Under the pieces are notes generated by a model that was not told the DNA's origin, ran no database searches, and saw nothing but the letters and a program-made list of their open reading frames with translations. Below, piece by piece: positions 61,601-64,000 of a DNA stretch of 64,000 nt. Source of the DNA: Ypsolopha sequella (taxonomy: Eukaryota; Arthropoda; Insecta; Lepidoptera; Ypsolophidae); NCBI GenBank assembly GCA_934047225.1, contig OW204012.1:13144001-13208000 (forward strand). The letters run 5' to 3'. Numbering within the stretch: position 1 is the stretch's first letter; each line of letters begins with the position of its first letter. A program made the position numbers and the translations under genes.

Positions 61601-62700
61601 AGGCTGGATTTCTGGCAAATAAAATTGAATTTTTAAAATTTTATCTTACATCTTAAATAGTTTATATCGCAGCGTATAACTTCTATATTTTTGGTTCTTA
61701 TCTATTTATGTAGGTATATAATATATGTGCTTATGTATGTAGTAACAGATTCAATGGGGAGGCACAGCGCCAAATGTTCCCGCTAGGTGTCGCATTGTGA
61801 TAGGCCCTAAACGAACTGTCAGATTCATATAAAATATTTACAAAAATCCAAAAAAGTGATCTTTAATTAACGAAAATGCCCCAATACTGTACATATAGTT
61901 GTAAAAATGAAGGCTTAAATCGTTATCCTACCGAAACAGAAAGAAAAAGATTGTGGCATTGCGCATAAAAAAATGGAAGCCAAGTATAAATAGTAGGTTT
62001 GTGGGTATCACTTTAAGGCGCTCTTATCCCAGAAGAGTGACTCTCTGTCTTTTTCTTTACGTATAAGGAGTAAAGAAAATAACCACACTTTTGTACTTTT
62101 TCGTTGTTTTTATCGGTTTTTAAATTGTTTAAAAATAAGGGATATGTTTATTAAAATCCACTTACGTGGTCGACCTAGAAAATTTAAAGAGCAATATTAC
62201 CAGATATGTGTCGTTAATAAAAGAGTGGAATTATGGAAATGGCATGATTTGAAAGGTCTTATTACATGCTGTGTTCGTGAATTATTTCTATCGAGCAAAG
62301 TTTATCTGATCGTGTAACACATGCGTGGGAGACCTAGATAAAGGTTCGAACTATATTGCGTTTTTTTTTTTGGAAGTTTTAGACGATATTATGAAATTAC
62401 TTATTTTGGGATAAGAGCGCCTTAAACTTAAACTTATAGCAATTATACTGGTAATTATTATAATAATAATAATTATTATACAAATCACTTAAATTCGAAA
62501 AAAAAAGCCTATCACAAGAGCGCCATCTGCAAAAAGTTTTGCCTATCCCTCACTTTTTTTATTCGAAGTAAATAAAAAAAAAATGTAGATATTTGAAGGT
62601 AGTTGTTTGTTCCAGGCCACCTGCAGTTGCTGTGCTCAGTGCCACCCCGCACAACCCAGCGCCTGGGATATCAGCCTGCAGCATCGGTTCTGGGCTCCCG
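25504..62700 (+). CDS. Nine-exon four-pass membrane protein gene (3' end beyond window)
   Basis: Coding exons are 25504-25602, 29646-29796, 40264-40454, 41104-41166, 43519-43604, 44422-44519, 44931-45075, 60211-60313 and 62616-62700. All have AG acceptors and GT donors, and the junction phases (0,1,0,0,2,1,2,0,1) agree throughout, giving 340 open codons plus one base. The product has a short Ser/Thr-rich N terminus, a proline-rich stretch (about residues 52-75, with PGPPPP and PPRPP), RRRKYAWW before TM1 (about 101-126), TM2 (138-159), TM3 (171-193), a cysteine-rich loop (Cys204, 213, 215, 233, 241, 251), TM4 (254-276), then a cytosolic HERKKMYWEQLELRCRSLY segment and a TCSCCAQC cluster. The layout (four TM, Cys-rich second loop, Arg-rich tail) suggests an endosomal or plasma-membrane adaptor. 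ENTREP/FAM189-like is a guess from memory of that family. The last exon ends in phase 1, so at least one more exon lies to the right. Confidence 0.85.
25655..27640. repeat. Higher-order satellite array in tetraspan intron 1
   Basis: Sixteen units marked by AGTGACGTAAACTGAG at 25661, 25781, 25913, 26045, 26161, 26276, 26408, 26540, 26672, 26788, 26903, 27035, 27167, 27299, 27415 and 27530. Unit lengths cycle 132,132,116,115,132, giving a 627-bp five-unit higher-order repeat present about three times with almost no differences. Each unit has TGACGTAA (CRE/ATF-like) and most have a CTCGAG box. It begins about 50 bp after the exon 1 donor. Confidence 0.93.
28690..29578 (+). repeat. Long AACCGG...GGTTCCGTA dispersed repeat, copy 1
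   Basis: Starts AAACCGG, has a CCTAGGGTTCCGTA box and an AT-rich body, and ends with TGTGACATACGGACGGACGG ... GGCACTACGGATAACGGAAT. Copies at 30945-31902 and 54215-54966. Its end lies just upstream of tetraspan exon 2. Confidence 0.65.
29646..29796 (+). CDS. Tetraspan gene exon 2 (proline-rich)
   Basis: Acceptor CTGTTCCAG|TAC; donor AATG|GTAATTT. Fifty codons plus one base. The GC-rich coding stretch stands out from AT-rich flanks and encodes YQVACTCKPNSAQYACADE followed by proline clusters (PGPPPP, PPALPPRPP) that could bind SH3 or WW domains. The 3' end and donor are copied several times in the following intron. A dispersed repeat of the CCGGCCAAGTGCGAG family ends only about 70 bp before the acceptor. 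Confidence 0.85.
29760..30530 (+). repeat. Decayed tandem copies of the exon 2 3' end and splice donor
   Basis: GCGTGCTCGCTACT-ACAGGAG followed by AAATAATGGTAATTT occurs at the true exon end (29769-29803) and again at 29872-29909 almost unchanged, then more diverged near 30060, 30250, 30335 and 30470. Between them lies a shared intronic block (TTCCTTTGCTATGCTGGGAA). The first period is 106 bp. Confidence 0.75.
30585..30720 (+). pseudogene. LINE tail fragment
   Basis: AATAGAAGAGCTTGTATGTC and GACCGTGGCAGATGGAAATC match the 49.65 kb LINE tail. Confidence 0.55.
30945..31902 (+). repeat. Long AACCGG...GGTTCCGTA dispersed repeat, copy 2
   Basis: CAAGTGCGGGTCAGACTCGC ... GGTACTACGGAACCCTAAAA. ORFs in the body (30983, 31543) are fortuitous. 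Confidence 0.65.
31903..33742. other. Intron sequence, no exon recognised
   Basis: Part of tetraspan intron 2. A 61-codon ORF at 32958-33143 (ERKDIKIMAMLMHALQ; HYVPPPPYFGW) has some coding-like composition but no identifiable family or splice signals. 33143-33190 is a small AATCGG...GGTTCC repeat fragment. Confidence 0.4.
33743..34399. mobile_element. Second hAT-like non-autonomous element (657 bp)
   Basis: Left end CAGGCGCGG, right end CCGCCACTG, target duplication GTTACAGT/ATTACAGT (7 of 8). Both ends carry G-runs after GATTT. The inner GCGCACCGAG and CTCGGTGCGC are inverted. The left terminus is diverged, hence moderate confidence. Confidence 0.5.
34408..34860 (-). pseudogene. RTE-type LINE reverse-transcriptase tail
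   Basis: An open 132-codon stretch: AETWSLTKGLIRRFKVAQRA, MERAMLGISL, KWQWTGHICRR, RWGRKALEWRPRT and EWRNMGEAYVQ. This is the C terminus of an RTE-clade polyprotein; the polymerase core is absent. Confidence 0.8.
35115..35300 (+). repeat. Dispersed GATG-tailed repeat, left half (split copy)
   Basis: The repeat runs normally to GGCCTTATATGGAACAG at 35300, then breaks into LINE sequence. The continuation is found at 39566. Confidence 0.75.
35536..38395 (-). CDS. LINE ORF2: endonuclease (N-truncated) and reverse transcriptase
   Basis: Open through 897 residues from Met at 38229, and about 55 codons further upstream (NYVSLLYQNLCGV) to a stop, so the endonuclease N terminus is missing. The endonuclease part shows CLIVGDFNVDF and SCIDNIF. 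Reverse transcriptase motifs follow: VIPVFKKGS, ISVLPTTSKIFEKLLQHRL, ALFLDLSSAFDTVDHHILL, RGVPQGSILGPILF and the catalytic FADD at about residue 621. A C-terminal region resembling CR1/Jockey elements ends at 35536. The frame is intact, suggesting a fairly recent insertion. Its role is target-primed reverse transcription; the clade is inferred from motif style. Confidence 0.85.
38397..39158. other. Segment bounded by 17-bp inverted repeats within the LINE block
   Basis: CTTTATACTACACCTGC at 38397 is inverted as GCAGGTGTAGTATAAAG ending at 39158. It holds a poly(T) run and two related CATTGTTAACGTG phrases. It interrupts the LINE ORF at its upstream end. A non-autonomous insertion is possible; a rearrangement joint is the alternative. 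Confidence 0.45.
39164..39290. repeat. Imperfect ~125-bp palindrome
   Basis: The centre is GAGGCCC-TTGGCTTCGCCTC-GGGCCTC near 39222. The arms (CACTCGGGAGAAAGTGCGAT and ACACGAGTTGG outward) pair imperfectly across the whole unit. It would extrude as one long hairpin. Confidence 0.6.
39566..39705 (+). repeat. Dispersed GATG-tailed repeat, right half (split copy)
   Basis: Starts ACTGATGACGGGCAGCGACG, which follows GGAACAG in intact copies, and runs to a (GATG)n tail. It completes the left half at 35300. A related minus-strand fragment follows at 39722-39905. Confidence 0.75.
40264..40454 (+). CDS. Tetraspan gene exon 3 (TM1, start of TM2)
   Basis: Acceptor ATTTTCCAG|CG; donor GCTATG|GTGAGC. 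The first two bases complete codon 84 (Ala) with the G left by exon 2. It encodes a short Cys/Gly-rich segment, RRRK, then the hydrophobic stretch YAWWCVGCGALAAALGGLL (TM1), a loop containing ASPHHLETVP and the beginning of TM2. A longer reading frame through the same bases (from 40160) is in the wrong frame and is Arg-rich nonsense. Confidence 0.85.
40640..40975 (+). repeat. Jockey-like LINE 3' UTR
   Basis: GGTTGTCTGGAAGAAATCGC, AAGTGATAAGGCCGCC, then GTACGATAAAGAG and a CTTGT repeat, matching the 48.9 kb LINE end. It lies in the intron after tetraspan exon 3. Confidence 0.6.
41104..41166 (+). CDS. Tetraspan gene exon 4 (TM2)
   Basis: A 63-bp exon, phase 0 at both ends, between ATTTTTCCAG and GTAAGT. 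It encodes LVLTGVCIMSLARRRNRYSYM: the end of TM2 followed by an Arg-rich cytosolic turn, which fits inside-positive topology. Confidence 0.8.
42004..42308. mobile_element. Large foldback element, copy 1
   Basis: A ~300-bp palindrome: AACGGCTCACCTCAATACGT, CCGACCAGTTTCAGCAG and AAGACGTTTACGCGACGACG recur inverted, with a TGTGTG-rich centre near 42165. AATAAGCAATATTT occurs on both flanks. Confidence 0.8.
42361..42596 (+). repeat. Dispersed repeat ending in CGGATGATGCTGGGAAG, copy 2
   Basis: As above, here without the minisatellite. Confidence 0.6.
42600..42780 (+). pseudogene. LINE reverse-transcriptase C-terminal remnant
   Basis: Frame reading TNYAQSSPLIRLANEYNKKF, then FNIDLYGNSRTSFRYKIMNE to a stop: the typical C terminus of CR1/R1-like LINE ORF2 (small helical tail naming a villager-like IDL motif). 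Only this tail remains. Confidence 0.55.
42985..43335 (+). repeat. Dispersed repeat (GATACACGGGCGTAAGAGC family), copy 3
   Basis: Same ends as the 23.0 kb copy with an internal deletion. Confidence 0.6.
43519..43604 (+). CDS. Tetraspan gene exon 5 (TM3)
   Basis: Acceptor AATTTCAG|ATAAAG and a consensus donor AA|GTAAGT, ending in phase 2. It encodes IKVVGACCLVCALTCVLV and a Thr/Val-rich continuation: TM3 with four cysteines. A dispersed GGTTCCGTACCC repeat begins about 30 bp downstream of the donor. Confidence 0.85.
43634..43930 (+). repeat. GGTTCCGTACCC-type dispersed repeat, copy 2
   Basis: Nearly identical to the 10.0 kb copy; starts 30 bp after the tetraspan exon 5 donor. Confidence 0.72.
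44002..44375 (-). repeat. Dispersed GATG-tailed repeat, copy 4 (interrupted)
   Basis: Both ends of the repeat are recognisable, but 44137-44210 is unrelated AT-rich sequence that also occurs near 1934 (ACAAGTTCT-AAAT-CGG-TTATTAAA). It ends about 45 bp before tetraspan exon 6. Confidence 0.65.
44422..44519 (+). CDS. Tetraspan gene exon 6 (Cys-rich loop, first part)
   Basis: Acceptor TGTTCTAG|G (phase 2 in), donor GGAAG|GTAACT (phase 1 out). It encodes KLQTLKFCEYTKLTRTCTCF then SMPPDSQHSTDEE. The C-x8-C-x-C spacing suggests a disulfide-bonded extracellular or lumenal loop between TM3 and TM4. Confidence 0.85.
44931..45075 (+). CDS. Tetraspan gene exon 7 (loop end and TM4)
   Basis: Acceptor CTCTTTGCAG|GA, donor CTGAG|GTGAGT (phase 2 out). 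It encodes GVRCVFEGVTDCGVVHGALY, WCLRG, and then TM4 (VFALSVTAVLVCIFSSMLAY). Three further loop cysteines give six in total. The following intron is about 15 kb and contains the antisense CCDC113-like gene; a foldback MITE starts about 30 bp beyond this donor. Confidence 0.88.
45107..45488. mobile_element. Foldback MITE 30 bp after exon 7 donor
   Basis: ACAGGGTGTAATGATGACCT then GCTCAGAAAATGAAAC at the left is inverted at 45449-45488. Confidence 0.75.
46089..46719. mobile_element. Foldback MITE with long arms, copy 2
   Basis: Same arms as the 10.9 kb element, starting TATACAGGATGTTTGGGACA and ending CCACACCCTGTATA. It lies in the long tetraspan intron. Confidence 0.75.
46745..46900 (-). mobile_element. 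tRNA-derived SINE head
   Basis: Same tRNA-like head as 6.3 kb (GTAGCTCAGGGGTAGAACGC; GGTTCGATCCCCGC on the minus strand). A body-like fragment of the family lies at 45490-45620. Confidence 0.6.
47110..47170 (-). mobile_element. Helitron 3' end fragment
   Basis: CCAGCTTTTGCCCCCGGCTT then CGCCCGCGTT is the reverse complement of a Helitron 3' hairpin like the 3.8 kb copy, with the CTAG end mutated. No matching 5' end is seen nearby. Confidence 0.55.
47600..47755 (+). repeat. Dispersed repeat with CGAATTCGCGAAACATGTG core, copy 2
   Basis: As above; here it abuts the foldback element at 47762. Confidence 0.7.
47762..47984. mobile_element. Large foldback element, copy 2
   Basis: Same family as 42.0 kb, with the right arm shortened. 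Arms AACGGCTCACCTCAATACGT and GGAAAGCCGACCAG are inverted. Near-perfect arm pairing suggests recent activity or gene conversion. Confidence 0.8.
48500..49015 (+). pseudogene. Jockey-like LINE 3' end
   Basis: Coding remnant LFNKIRMSSSLAIFKRKVRS, then a long AT-rich 3' UTR ending in GGTTGGCTGGAAAAAATCGC, AAGTGATAAGTCCGCC and GTACAATAAAGTGTC. The same 3' end occurs at 40640-40975. Confidence 0.65.
49158..49452 (-). repeat. GGTTCCGTACCC-type dispersed repeat, copy 3
   Basis: Reverse-oriented copy: AAACCGGCCAAGTGCGAGTC ... GGGTACGGAACCCTAAAA. Confidence 0.72.
49500..49790 (+). pseudogene. LINE reverse-transcriptase C-terminal fragment
   Basis: FGHVERMNKSKVKEIYGAQV, ARPGRPRRTYADQIGD, RNRRVCMTRLMDV and LCLDRSRQW: the tail region of a LINE polyprotein, 5'-truncated. 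A shorter copy of the same end lies at 30585-30720. Confidence 0.65.
50000..51487. other. Intron/intergenic sequence, no gene seen
   Basis: No coding signal beyond short fortuitous ORFs. A scrap of LINE tail (GGTAGCAGATAGAAAACTGT) lies near 51195. Confidence 0.4.
51488..51493 (-). terminator. Poly(A) signal of the CCDC113-like gene
   Basis: AATAAA on the minus strand about 20 bp after the stop codon. Confidence 0.55.
51512..52759 (-). CDS. CCDC113/CFAP263-like axonemal coiled-coil protein, intronless
   Basis: A 415-residue ORF starting at MSQLAPS; an in-frame Met nine codons upstream (52786) is less likely because it adds an unconserved hydrophobic MYILYFYIN. After a disordered Ser-rich region (about 75-125) the protein is almost all coiled coil. 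A block around residues 211-271 (WIRFMNESIKITDTQLGKLR; RPIDFEKLEIENK) and the IPDIMDYVKVKAEL motif match my knowledge of the C-terminal domain of CCDC113 and CCDC96, which form a complex on motile-cilia doublets; in an insect the likely site is the sperm flagellum. Human CCDC113 is about 377 residues, a similar size. The gene is nested antisense in the tetraspan gene's large intron, lacks introns and has an X-box upstream and AATAAA downstream. CCDC96 or another paralog is the alternative. Confidence 0.82.
   Translation of the reverse strand: MSQLAPSQNSRSTSHFIDSIDQLSDTGLIKYVNELKHQVRVVKLENEILENCIMRLDPSLMNGVQQAIDYVNKLHSNSSLGIGSSFAKSTTSKFAFDPSLHSPSKMLTSPSRISAKKAESSGKFAGTVIFGAGPRINVLERSELVSAEMEIIIKSLEKSRAKAAKKQALLKAQLEEIGLRVIDVKKATEVFNQEVITDGWDRIAQRIPAEIWIRFMNESIKITDTQLGKLRLRTSTLNAHYTKIKGQIKLKSELSESLRPIDFEKLEIENKVCIEKIESKLGQLEELKKMTGLANLNLTVHKKLMMDQNKYLNNVLNTIKAKDKKTAELDKEREIIKERADNLEMQLDMTKKIRLEFEIPDIMDYVKVKAELADLKIVIKTLESRTHIQQISLRSLHKKMHRMTQESMPEIEEQQ
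52863..52876. promoter_or_regulatory. X-box (RFX-binding) motif upstream of the CCDC113-like gene
   Basis: GTTGCCATGGTAAC is a near-perfect palindrome fitting the RFX X-box consensus (two inverted half-sites with a two-base spacer; one mismatch from the perfect palindrome). It lies about 105 bp upstream of the CCDC113-like ATG, a typical distance for ciliary genes. A weaker half-site (GGTTGCTAGG, near 52826) lies closer to the gene. Confidence 0.7.
52880..54039. other. Intron sequence with MITE fragments
   Basis: 53030-53400 has two diverged copies of the AAATTCATACTGGAGAC MITE end and tandem GTTACTGACCTTGTAACCTT units. 53940-54040 is GC-rich with a CT repeat and ACGTCACGTGACGTCACC. Confidence 0.45.
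54162..55612. mobile_element. hAT-like non-autonomous element nested in a MITE
   Basis: Ends CAGTGGCGGCTTTGGCC and its near-complement (CCGCCACTG), with 8-bp target duplication AGGCCTAT/AGGCCTAC (54154-54161, 55613-55620). It contains a CCGGCCAAGTGCGAG-type repeat (about 54215-54966). No transposase frame is visible. Confidence 0.7.
55633..55840. mobile_element. Truncated TTAA MITE (second subfamily)
   Basis: Left end and about 200 bp match the complement of 62930-63136. The other end is missing. Confidence 0.6.
56641..57720. repeat. 18-bp minisatellite enclosed by ~36-bp inverted repeats
   Basis: About 55 units of ACTGTTCCACTGTTTTTA with variants (ACTGGTCC, ACTCTTCC) fill 56665-57678. Left border TGTAAATAAAACTAATTCTT then GGTAACTGTTCCA is inverted at 57681-57718. 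TACGAAATAGATT occurs outside both ends (56588, 57720). Six-residue repeat ORFs on both strands are by-products. Confidence 0.88.
58169..58328. mobile_element. Inner TTAA-flanked MITE with ~48-bp arms
   Basis: TTAATACATCACATTCCACT then GCAAAG and GCGCGAAC; the right arm is inverted, ending GTGATGTATTAA. Confidence 0.72.
58335..58798 (+). repeat. LINE-like 3' end with TTTGAA tail, copy 1
   Basis: Contains AGACATGATCTTGC and GGATGGGATTTGGTCGGC, ending AAATAAACTATTTGAATTTG in a short TTTGAA repeat. A clear second copy is at 59665-60135. No coding part is retained. Confidence 0.65.
59665..60135 (+). repeat. LINE-like 3' end with TTTGAA tail, copy 2
   Basis: Nearly the same sequence as 58335-58798, ending GCAAAATAAACTTTTTGAAT and a TTTTGAA repeat. 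Open frames inside (59687, 59690) are not genes. Confidence 0.65.
60211..60313 (+). CDS. Tetraspan gene exon 8 (cytosolic tail)
   Basis: Acceptor CTCTTTCTCAG|C, donor GTGCAG|GTGAGC. With AG from exon 7 the first codon is Ser; then HERKKMYWEQLELRCRSLYR and PPTAQGAVASRPVQ. The charged, Arg-rich start directly after TM4 fits a cytosolic stop-transfer. A TTAA-flanked MITE is inserted 10 bp downstream of the donor. Confidence 0.85.
60324..60752. mobile_element. TTAA-flanked MITE, copy B, next to exon 8 donor
   Basis: TTAAGGCGCTACGGAAAA begins 10 bp after the tetraspan exon 8 donor; right end ACATATCGCA then TTAA. Closest relative of the 9.2 kb copy. Confidence 0.75.
60829..61223. mobile_element. 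TTAA-flanked MITE, copy C
   Basis: TTAAGGCGATATGCGAAAAA to TTCGCATAGCCTC then TTAA, like the 24.0 kb copy. It lies 77 bp from copy B. Confidence 0.72.
61243..61385 (+). pseudogene. RTE-type LINE tail fragment
   Basis: Reads WTDDLKDVAGGGWM, then ...WRNIGEAYVV with a stop between: the last part of the same tail as at 34.4 kb. Confidence 0.7.
62013..62425. mobile_element. TTAA-flanked MITE with perfect 15-bp ends, copy F
   Basis: TTAA + GGCGCTCTTATCCCA and its exact complement before TTAA at 62422. It lies 190 bp before tetraspan exon 9. Confidence 0.78.
62616..62700 (+). CDS. Tetraspan gene exon 9 (Cys-cluster), last exon in window
   Basis: Acceptor TTGTTCCAG|GCC, donor GCTCCCG|GTAAAT, phase 1 out. 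It encodes ATCSCCAQCHPAQPSAWDIS then LQHRFWAPG. The Cys/His cluster (CSCCAQCH) could be palmitoylated or bind metal; this is inference only. No later exon could be identified before the window edge. Confidence 0.78.
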
Positions 62701-62761
62701 GTAAATATCTACCGAAACATTGGATTAACGAGCTTGTGATTCGTCCAAGGATGTCCGAGGC

Positions 62762-63136
62762 TTAAGGGGCTGCACTATGCTAAAACTCAGTCCTGCTCTA
62801 ACGCGTTTGTTTTTTAACTCTATCCTGCTCTAATCAGATGCCGCGCACGCAAATCTTCAGTTATTTTGAAATCGTGGCTCCATTAGGATATTATCCATAA
62901 TTTCTTTGTGTAATAAAGTTGCTTTTTTCTAGTTAGTGTCGCTTTTTTCGTGAAATTCATGCTTTTTTAAAAGTTACATAATCAACAGAAGATTTAAAGT
63001 ATGATAATTTATAAAGTGTAATTAATAATTGCCCTGAGTCACAAAACACGCCATATTTTTTTCAAATTTTTACCATCTACATTGACGGAACTGAATCCAG
63101 TACAAAACTGATGTTTCGCATTGTGGAGCCCCTTAA
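62762..63136. mobile_element. TTAA-flanked MITE, second subfamily
   Basis: TTAAGGGGCTGCACTATGC to GCATTGTGGAGCCCCTTAA. A truncated relative (TTAAGGGGCTCCACAATGC) starts at 55633 and runs to about 55840, similar over its whole length in inverse orientation. Confidence 0.72.
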
Positions 63137-63181
63137 GTGGTGATTGTCGGCGGAACGAGCATGTTAGACTAGGAGCGTATA

Positions 63182-63716
63182 GTCGGTAACCCTATGTATC
63201 GAGTACCAAGATGGCACGAATGAGCTCGTCTCCTGTTGTGAAATAGCAGTATATTTTTATGGTAACTGATTAATAGTTATTGCAAAGCACAAAAATCTTA
63301 CAATTTTTTAAAAATTACTATTTTTACCGAAGTATATAGCGATGTCTATTACTTTTAATATGAAATCGTGTCGGATGACGTCACGATACATGCCGTTAAG
63401 CTCACTTTGATTGCTAGCTTCGTCATTTCCTGAGATATAGAAAAAAGAAATCTGCTGTTTTTAGCTTTTTAAACGCAATTGATTTTTATAAAAATCTTTA
63501 CGTAGAAGATAAGCTCATTTCTAGGTTTATAGAAAAAAAAACTACATCAAAATAAACAGAGTTCGCTGCAAGCAACCTGGAGCATTTTGTTTTGCTGACT
63601 GTACAAAATTATCCAGGCTGCGCCCAGCCAACCCTGTTTATTTTGATGTAGTTTTTTTCTGCACAACTACGAATTGGTCACATCTTGTTACTCGATACAT
63701 AGGGTTATTCACGGTG
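63182..63716. mobile_element. Foldback MITE, second copy of the 4.4 kb family
   Basis: Ends GTCGGTAACCCTATGTATCG and its near-complement at 63697-63716. Inner arms with ACTACATCAAAATAAACAG are inverted and only about 60 bp apart. Confidence 0.7.
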
Positions 63717-63867
63717 CGCCCGTAGTCTATGTAGGTACTAGGGGGCTTGAATATTTTTTAAATGATCTGTTATTTTGTATTATTTTTGGGGGGTTTTGAA
63801 ACTAAGCTAGAAGGGGTTTGAGACCCAAAGTCTTCTTTCGCTGCCAATGGTAGTGTACCGACCAGCA

Positions 63868-64000
63868 TTAAAATTCAATATATTTATTAAATATCTTTGT
63901 TAAAATTCAATATATTTATTAAATATCTTTGTTAAAATTCAATATCTTTATTAAATATCTTTGTTAAAATTCAATATATTTATTAAATATCTTTGTTAAA
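63868..64000. repeat. 32-bp AT-rich tandem repeat at window edge
   Basis: TTAAAATTCAATATATTTAT then TAAATATCTTTG repeats every 32 bp from 63868, four full units, continuing out of the window. Confidence 0.9.

Noticed and set aside
1..64000. CRISPR arrays, operons, phage or toxin systems
   Set aside because: Tandem repeats here have no spacers of uniform length, and the spliced genes and transposon types show a eukaryotic chromosome.

Overview
This 64 kb window is animal nuclear DNA, very probably from a moth or butterfly. The evidence is spliced genes with GT/AG introns, an AT-rich background, and transposon types typical of Lepidoptera: a Helitron with the conserved 3' hairpin ending in CTAG, a mariner-like element, CR1/Jockey- and RTE-type LINE tails, tRNA-derived SINEs and many foldback MITEs. 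No bacterial operons, phage or CRISPR array are present. The species cannot be read from the sequence.

Three gene units are well supported. (1) A large plus-strand gene has coding exons from 25504 to 62700 and runs off the right edge. I assembled nine exons by hand; every splice phase matches, giving 340 codons of a four-pass membrane protein with a proline-rich N terminus, a cysteine-rich second loop and a cytosolic Cys-rich tail. Its family is not certain; ENTREP/FAM189-like is my best guess. (2) In its 15 kb intron, on the opposite strand, lies an intronless gene (51512-52759) for a coiled-coil protein resembling CCDC113/CFAP263 of the ciliary axoneme. About 100 bp upstream of its start is a near-perfect RFX X-box, the expected cis-signal for a ciliary gene. 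(3) At 19435-21291 is an intronless, secreted papain-family (C1A) protease with an I29 propeptide, an intact Gln/Cys/His/Asn active site and a 230-residue C-terminal extension. A weaker fourth unit, on the minus strand (3525-6465), has a possible start exon and three tandem exon-like copies, two of them exactly 117 bp.

Layout: 1-19 kb is transposon-rich sequence with the tandem exon-like segments, foldbacks, a TTAA-flanked MITE, a LINE tail, a 48-bp minisatellite and a dead mariner. The protease gene follows at 19-21 kb. A second 48-bp minisatellite (24.4-24.9 kb) precedes the tetraspan start exon. A higher-order satellite (25.6-27.6 kb) begins about 50 bp after that exon. At 29.6-30.5 kb exon 2 runs into decayed tandem copies of its own 3' end and splice donor. 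At 35.3-39.6 kb a CR1-like LINE block has split an older dispersed repeat in two. Exons 3-7 lie at 40.2-45.1 kb. The long intron (45-60 kb) holds the CCDC113-like gene, a hAT-like element nested in a MITE, and an 18-bp minisatellite enclosed by inverted repeats. Exons 8 and 9 lie at 60.2-62.7 kb among TTAA-flanked MITEs.

No evidence links the three genes in one pathway. The most unusual features are the higher-order satellite, the exon/donor tandem duplication, the X-box on the nested gene, and the minisatellite carried between inverted repeats.
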